Below are positions 6,024 through 7,688 of a stretch of DNA of 7,688 nt, piece by piece (position 1 is the first letter of the stretch; every line of letters starts with the position of its first letter). A model generated the notes under the pieces. It was given only the letters and a program-made list of their open reading frames with translations, had not been told where the DNA came from and made no database searches. Position numbers and translations under genes: made by a program. The stretch is from JAICNR01 sp035687725. Its GTDB lineage: Bacteria > Gemmatimonadota > Gemmatimonadetes > JACCXV01 > JAHWKZ01. The stretch lies in assembly GCA_035687725.1 (NCBI GenBank), contig DASRVB010000293.1:1-7688 (forward strand), in the 5' to 3' direction.

Positions 6024-7063
6024 CGCGCCTCGAACTGGTGCAGGAAGTGCGCGTCGTTCTCGTAGAAGAGGCGGATGTCGGGCACGCCGTAGCGGAGCAT
6101 CGCGACGCGCTCGACGCCCATCCCCCAGGCGAAGCCCGTATAGCGCTCGCTGTCATAACCCACGGCCTCGAGCACCGCGGGATGGACCATGCCGCACCCC
6201 AGGAGCTCTAGCCAGCCCGTGCTCTTGCACGCGCGGCACCCGTCGCCATGGCAGAGCAGACACTCCATGTCGAGCTCGCCCGAGGGTTCGGTGAACGGGA
6301 AGTACGAAGGCCGGAAGCGGGTGTCGACGTCGGGCCCGAAGAACTGATGCACGAACTCGATCAGCGCCCACTTGAGATGCCCGAGCGAGATCCCCTCGTC
6401 GACCCAGAGACCCTCGATCTGATGGAAGAACGGCGAATGCGAGGCATCGGGGGTGTCGCTGCGGAACACCCGGCCCGGGCAGACGACCCTCACCGGTGGA
6501 TCCTGCGATTCCATGACGCGGATCTGGACGGGCGAGGTATGGGTCCGGAGCAGCCTGTCCATCCCCGCGAGGTAGATCGTGTCCATCTCTTCGCGTGCTG
6601 GATGACCGGCGGGGATGTTGAGCGCTTCGAAGTTGTGCCAGGGTGTTTCCACCTCGGGGCCCGTGGCGGTGGAGAACCCCATGCGCCGGAATACCTCGAG
6701 CAGCTCGTCGGTGACGATCGAGAGCGGATGGCGGGTTCCCTGGCGGCGACGGCGGCCCGGCAGCGTGACGTCGAGCGCCTCGTCCGCCAGCCGACGCGCC
6801 CGCTCGCCGCCGGCCAGCTCCTCCTCGCGCCCGGCGATCGCCCGCTCGAGGGCGCCCTTCACTTCGTTGACGAGCTCGCCCGCCTTGGGCCGCGCGGCGG
6901 GCTCGAGCCCGCCGATCGCCTTGGCCTCCGCGGTGAGGGCCCCCTTCTTTCCCAGTATGCGGACGCGGATCTCCTCTACGTCCGCCGGGCCCGAAGCGGC
7001 TTCCAGCTGACGCACCACCTCGCGGCGGAGAGCCTCCAGCCGCTCGCGGAGCGCGTCAATCAA
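6020..7063 (-). CDS. pheS: Phenylalanine--tRNA ligase alpha subunit
   Basis: Catalytic alpha subunit of PheRS, 347 residues (E. coli has 327). Residues 1-90 form the N-terminal tRNA-binding coiled coil; the class II aminoacylation core follows, with HPLSIVTDELLEVFRRMGF (112-130), motif 2 around CPGRVFRSDTPDASHSPFFH (195-214), the FRPSYFPFTEPS phenylalanine-pocket segment (250-261) and motif 3 GFAWGMGVERVAMLRYG (310-326). Between the last two there is a Cys cluster C268, C271, C276, C279 (CxxC-x4-CxxC) that E. coli PheS lacks but many other bacterial PheS proteins carry; it looks like a small zinc knuckle. The start is a TTG at 7063-7061, chosen because the family N-terminal helix starts there and GAGG lies 5 nt upstream. 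It follows rplT by 39 nt with no visible terminator, so read-through from the ribosomal genes is likely. Confidence 0.97.
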   Translation of the reverse strand: MIDALRERLEALRREVVRQLEAASGPADVEEIRVRILGKKGALTAEAKAIGGLEPAARPKAGELVNEVKGALERAIAGREEELAGGERARRLADEALDVTLPGRRRRQGTRHPLSIVTDELLEVFRRMGFSTATGPEVETPWHNFEALNIPAGHPAREEMDTIYLAGMDRLLRTHTSPVQIRVMESQDPPVRVVCPGRVFRSDTPDASHSPFFHQIEGLWVDEGISLGHLKWALIEFVHQFFGPDVDTRFRPSYFPFTEPSGELDMECLLCHGDGCRACKSTGWLELLGCGMVHPAVLEAVGYDSERYTGFAWGMGVERVAMLRYGVPDIRLFYENDAHFLHQFEAR

Positions 7064-7068
7064 TTGGT

Positions 7069-7072
7069 CCTC
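7069..7072 (-). promoter_or_regulatory. Ribosome binding site deciding the TTG start of pheS
   Basis: GAGG on the minus strand, separated from the TTG at 7063-7061 by ACCAA (5 nt). There is no ATG or GTG nearby in frame that would give the normal PheS N-terminus, so this site supports the rare start codon. Confidence 0.65.
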
Positions 7073-7102
7073 GGATCTTGAAATGGCCGACCGAAAACTC
7101 TC

Positions 7103-7456
7103 TTAGAGCTGGGCCTTCGCCGTCGCGGCCAGCTCCGCGAACCCGTCGGGATCGTTGATCGCGAGCTCGGCCAGCAGCTTCCTGTCGATGTCGATCTCGG
7201 CCGCCTTGAGTCCGTGCATGAACCGCGAGTACGAGAGGCCGTGCTCGCGAGCCGCGGCGTTGATGCGCGTGATCCAGAGCTTCCTGAACTGCCGCTTCTT
7301 GTCGCGCCGGTCGCGATACGCATACTGGAGCGCGCGTTCCAGCGTCTCTTTCGCGGGCATGTACAGCTTCGAGCGCGAGCCACGGTAGCCGCGAGCGGCC
7401 TTCAGGATCTTCTTCCGGCGCTTGGTGCGCTGGACGTTGTTCGATGCGCGAGGCAT
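7103..7456 (-). CDS. rplT: 50S ribosomal protein L20
   Basis: 117 residues, the standard length of bL20, an early-assembly protein that binds 23S rRNA. The basic N-terminal extension (about 1-60, with RRKKILKAARGYRGSRSKLY and AKETLERALQYAYRDR) and the globular C-terminal part (about 61-117, with LWITRINAAAREHGLSYSRFMHGL) are both complete. A strong AGGAGG at 7469-7464 lies 7 nt before the ATG. It follows rpmI by 27 nt. In several bacteria L20 represses its own operon by binding the infC-rpmI leader; any such leader would be outside the window. Confidence 0.98.
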   Translation of the reverse strand: MPRASNNVQRTKRRKKILKAARGYRGSRSKLYMPAKETLERALQYAYRDRRDKKRQFRKLWITRINAAAREHGLSYSRFMHGLKAAEIDIDRKLLAELAINDPDGFAELAATAKAQL

Positions 7457-7483
7457 GGGGATTCCTCCTGTTCTGCGTTCGCC

Positions 7484-7678
7484 CTAGGAGGACAGGAGCC
7501 GGTTCACCCGGCCCTCGTCGGCTTTGTGCACGTATGTGGACTTGCGCAGCGCCCGCTTCCGCTTGCCCGCCTTCTTCGTGAGGATGTGGCGCAGGAACGC
7601 TTTCTTGCGCTTGATCTTCCCGTTCGCCGTCTTCTTGAACCGCTTCGCGGCGCCGCGGTTGGTCTTCATCTTCGGCAT
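7484..7678 (-). CDS. rpmI: 50S ribosomal protein L35
   Basis: 64 residues, the normal length of bL35. The very basic sequence has the family hallmarks: MPKMKTNRGAAKRFKKTANGK-type N-terminus, a KIKRKKAFLRHILTKK centre and a C-terminal KADEGRVNRLL segment. The start ATG at 7678-7676 is preceded by GAGG at 7688-7685 with a 6-nt spacer, so the gene is complete even though it lies at the window edge. It is the first gene visible of the rpmI-rplT-pheS-pheT run; infC normally precedes it. Confidence 0.97.
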   Translation of the reverse strand: MPKMKTNRGAAKRFKKTANGKIKRKKAFLRHILTKKAGKRKRALRKSTYVHKADEGRVNRLLSS

Positions 7679-7688
7679 TACGTACCTC

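Noticed and set aside
3228..6065. 945-codon open frame on the plus strand, antisense to the coiled-coil gene and pheT
   Set aside because: It lies wholly opposite well-supported genes, is rich in Arg, Pro and Asp as expected of a high-GC antisense frame, and shows no domain or motif.
7064..7102. T-box, attenuator or separate promoter in front of pheS
   Set aside because: Only 39 nt separate rplT and pheS, with no hairpin-plus-U-tract, no T-box sequence and no convincing -35/-10 pair.

Overview
The window is a compact, high-GC (roughly two-thirds G+C) bacterial chromosome segment in which every supportable gene lies on the minus strand. Read in the direction of transcription (from 7688 down to 1) the order is rpmI, rplT, pheS, pheT, a small coiled-coil gene, zapA, a probable 6S RNA, a lipoprotein gene with three choice-of-anchor D type domains, a ymdB-family phosphodiesterase, tdk, and the first 16 codons of folD running off the edge. 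Nothing indicates mobile elements, CRISPR, phage or tRNA/rRNA genes.

Region by region. Positions 7688-6020 hold the ribosomal proteins L35 and L20 followed by the phenylalanyl-tRNA synthetase alpha subunit, the classic (infC)-rpmI-rplT-pheST translation cluster; infC would be expected just outside the right edge. Positions 6023-2845 hold pheT, then a 147-residue coiled-coil protein starting inside the end of pheT, then zapA, packed with overlaps or a 1-nt gap. Positions 2846-2663 hold the only real non-coding structure: long-range complementary arms with a UGAGCC...GUUACA...GGC signature directly after zapA, the position and size of a 6S RNA. Positions 2683-46 hold an envelope lipoprotein, a cyclic-nucleotide/2',3'-cyclic phosphodiesterase and thymidine kinase. 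Positions 49-1 are the N-terminus of FolD, which overlaps the tdk stop by 4 nt.

How the genes work together. The right half makes translation machinery (two ribosomal proteins and the PheRS heterotetramer), the middle makes an FtsZ-ring regulator (ZapA) with a possible coiled-coil partner and a global RNA polymerase regulator (6S RNA), and the left end supports nucleotide signalling (YmdB) and thymidylate/one-carbon supply (Tdk, FolD). The outlier is the lipoprotein, whose start region runs into the 6S RNA 3' arm and which sits where rny is often found next to ymdB.

Organism: a free-living high-GC bacterium. The zapA-6S neighbourhood, the ymdB-tdk-folD run and a lipoprotein made of ASPM-SPD-2-Hydin-like domains would suit a myxobacterial/deltaproteobacterial-like lineage or a high-GC candidate phylum such as Eisenbacteria, but this is a weak guess that the sequence does not settle.
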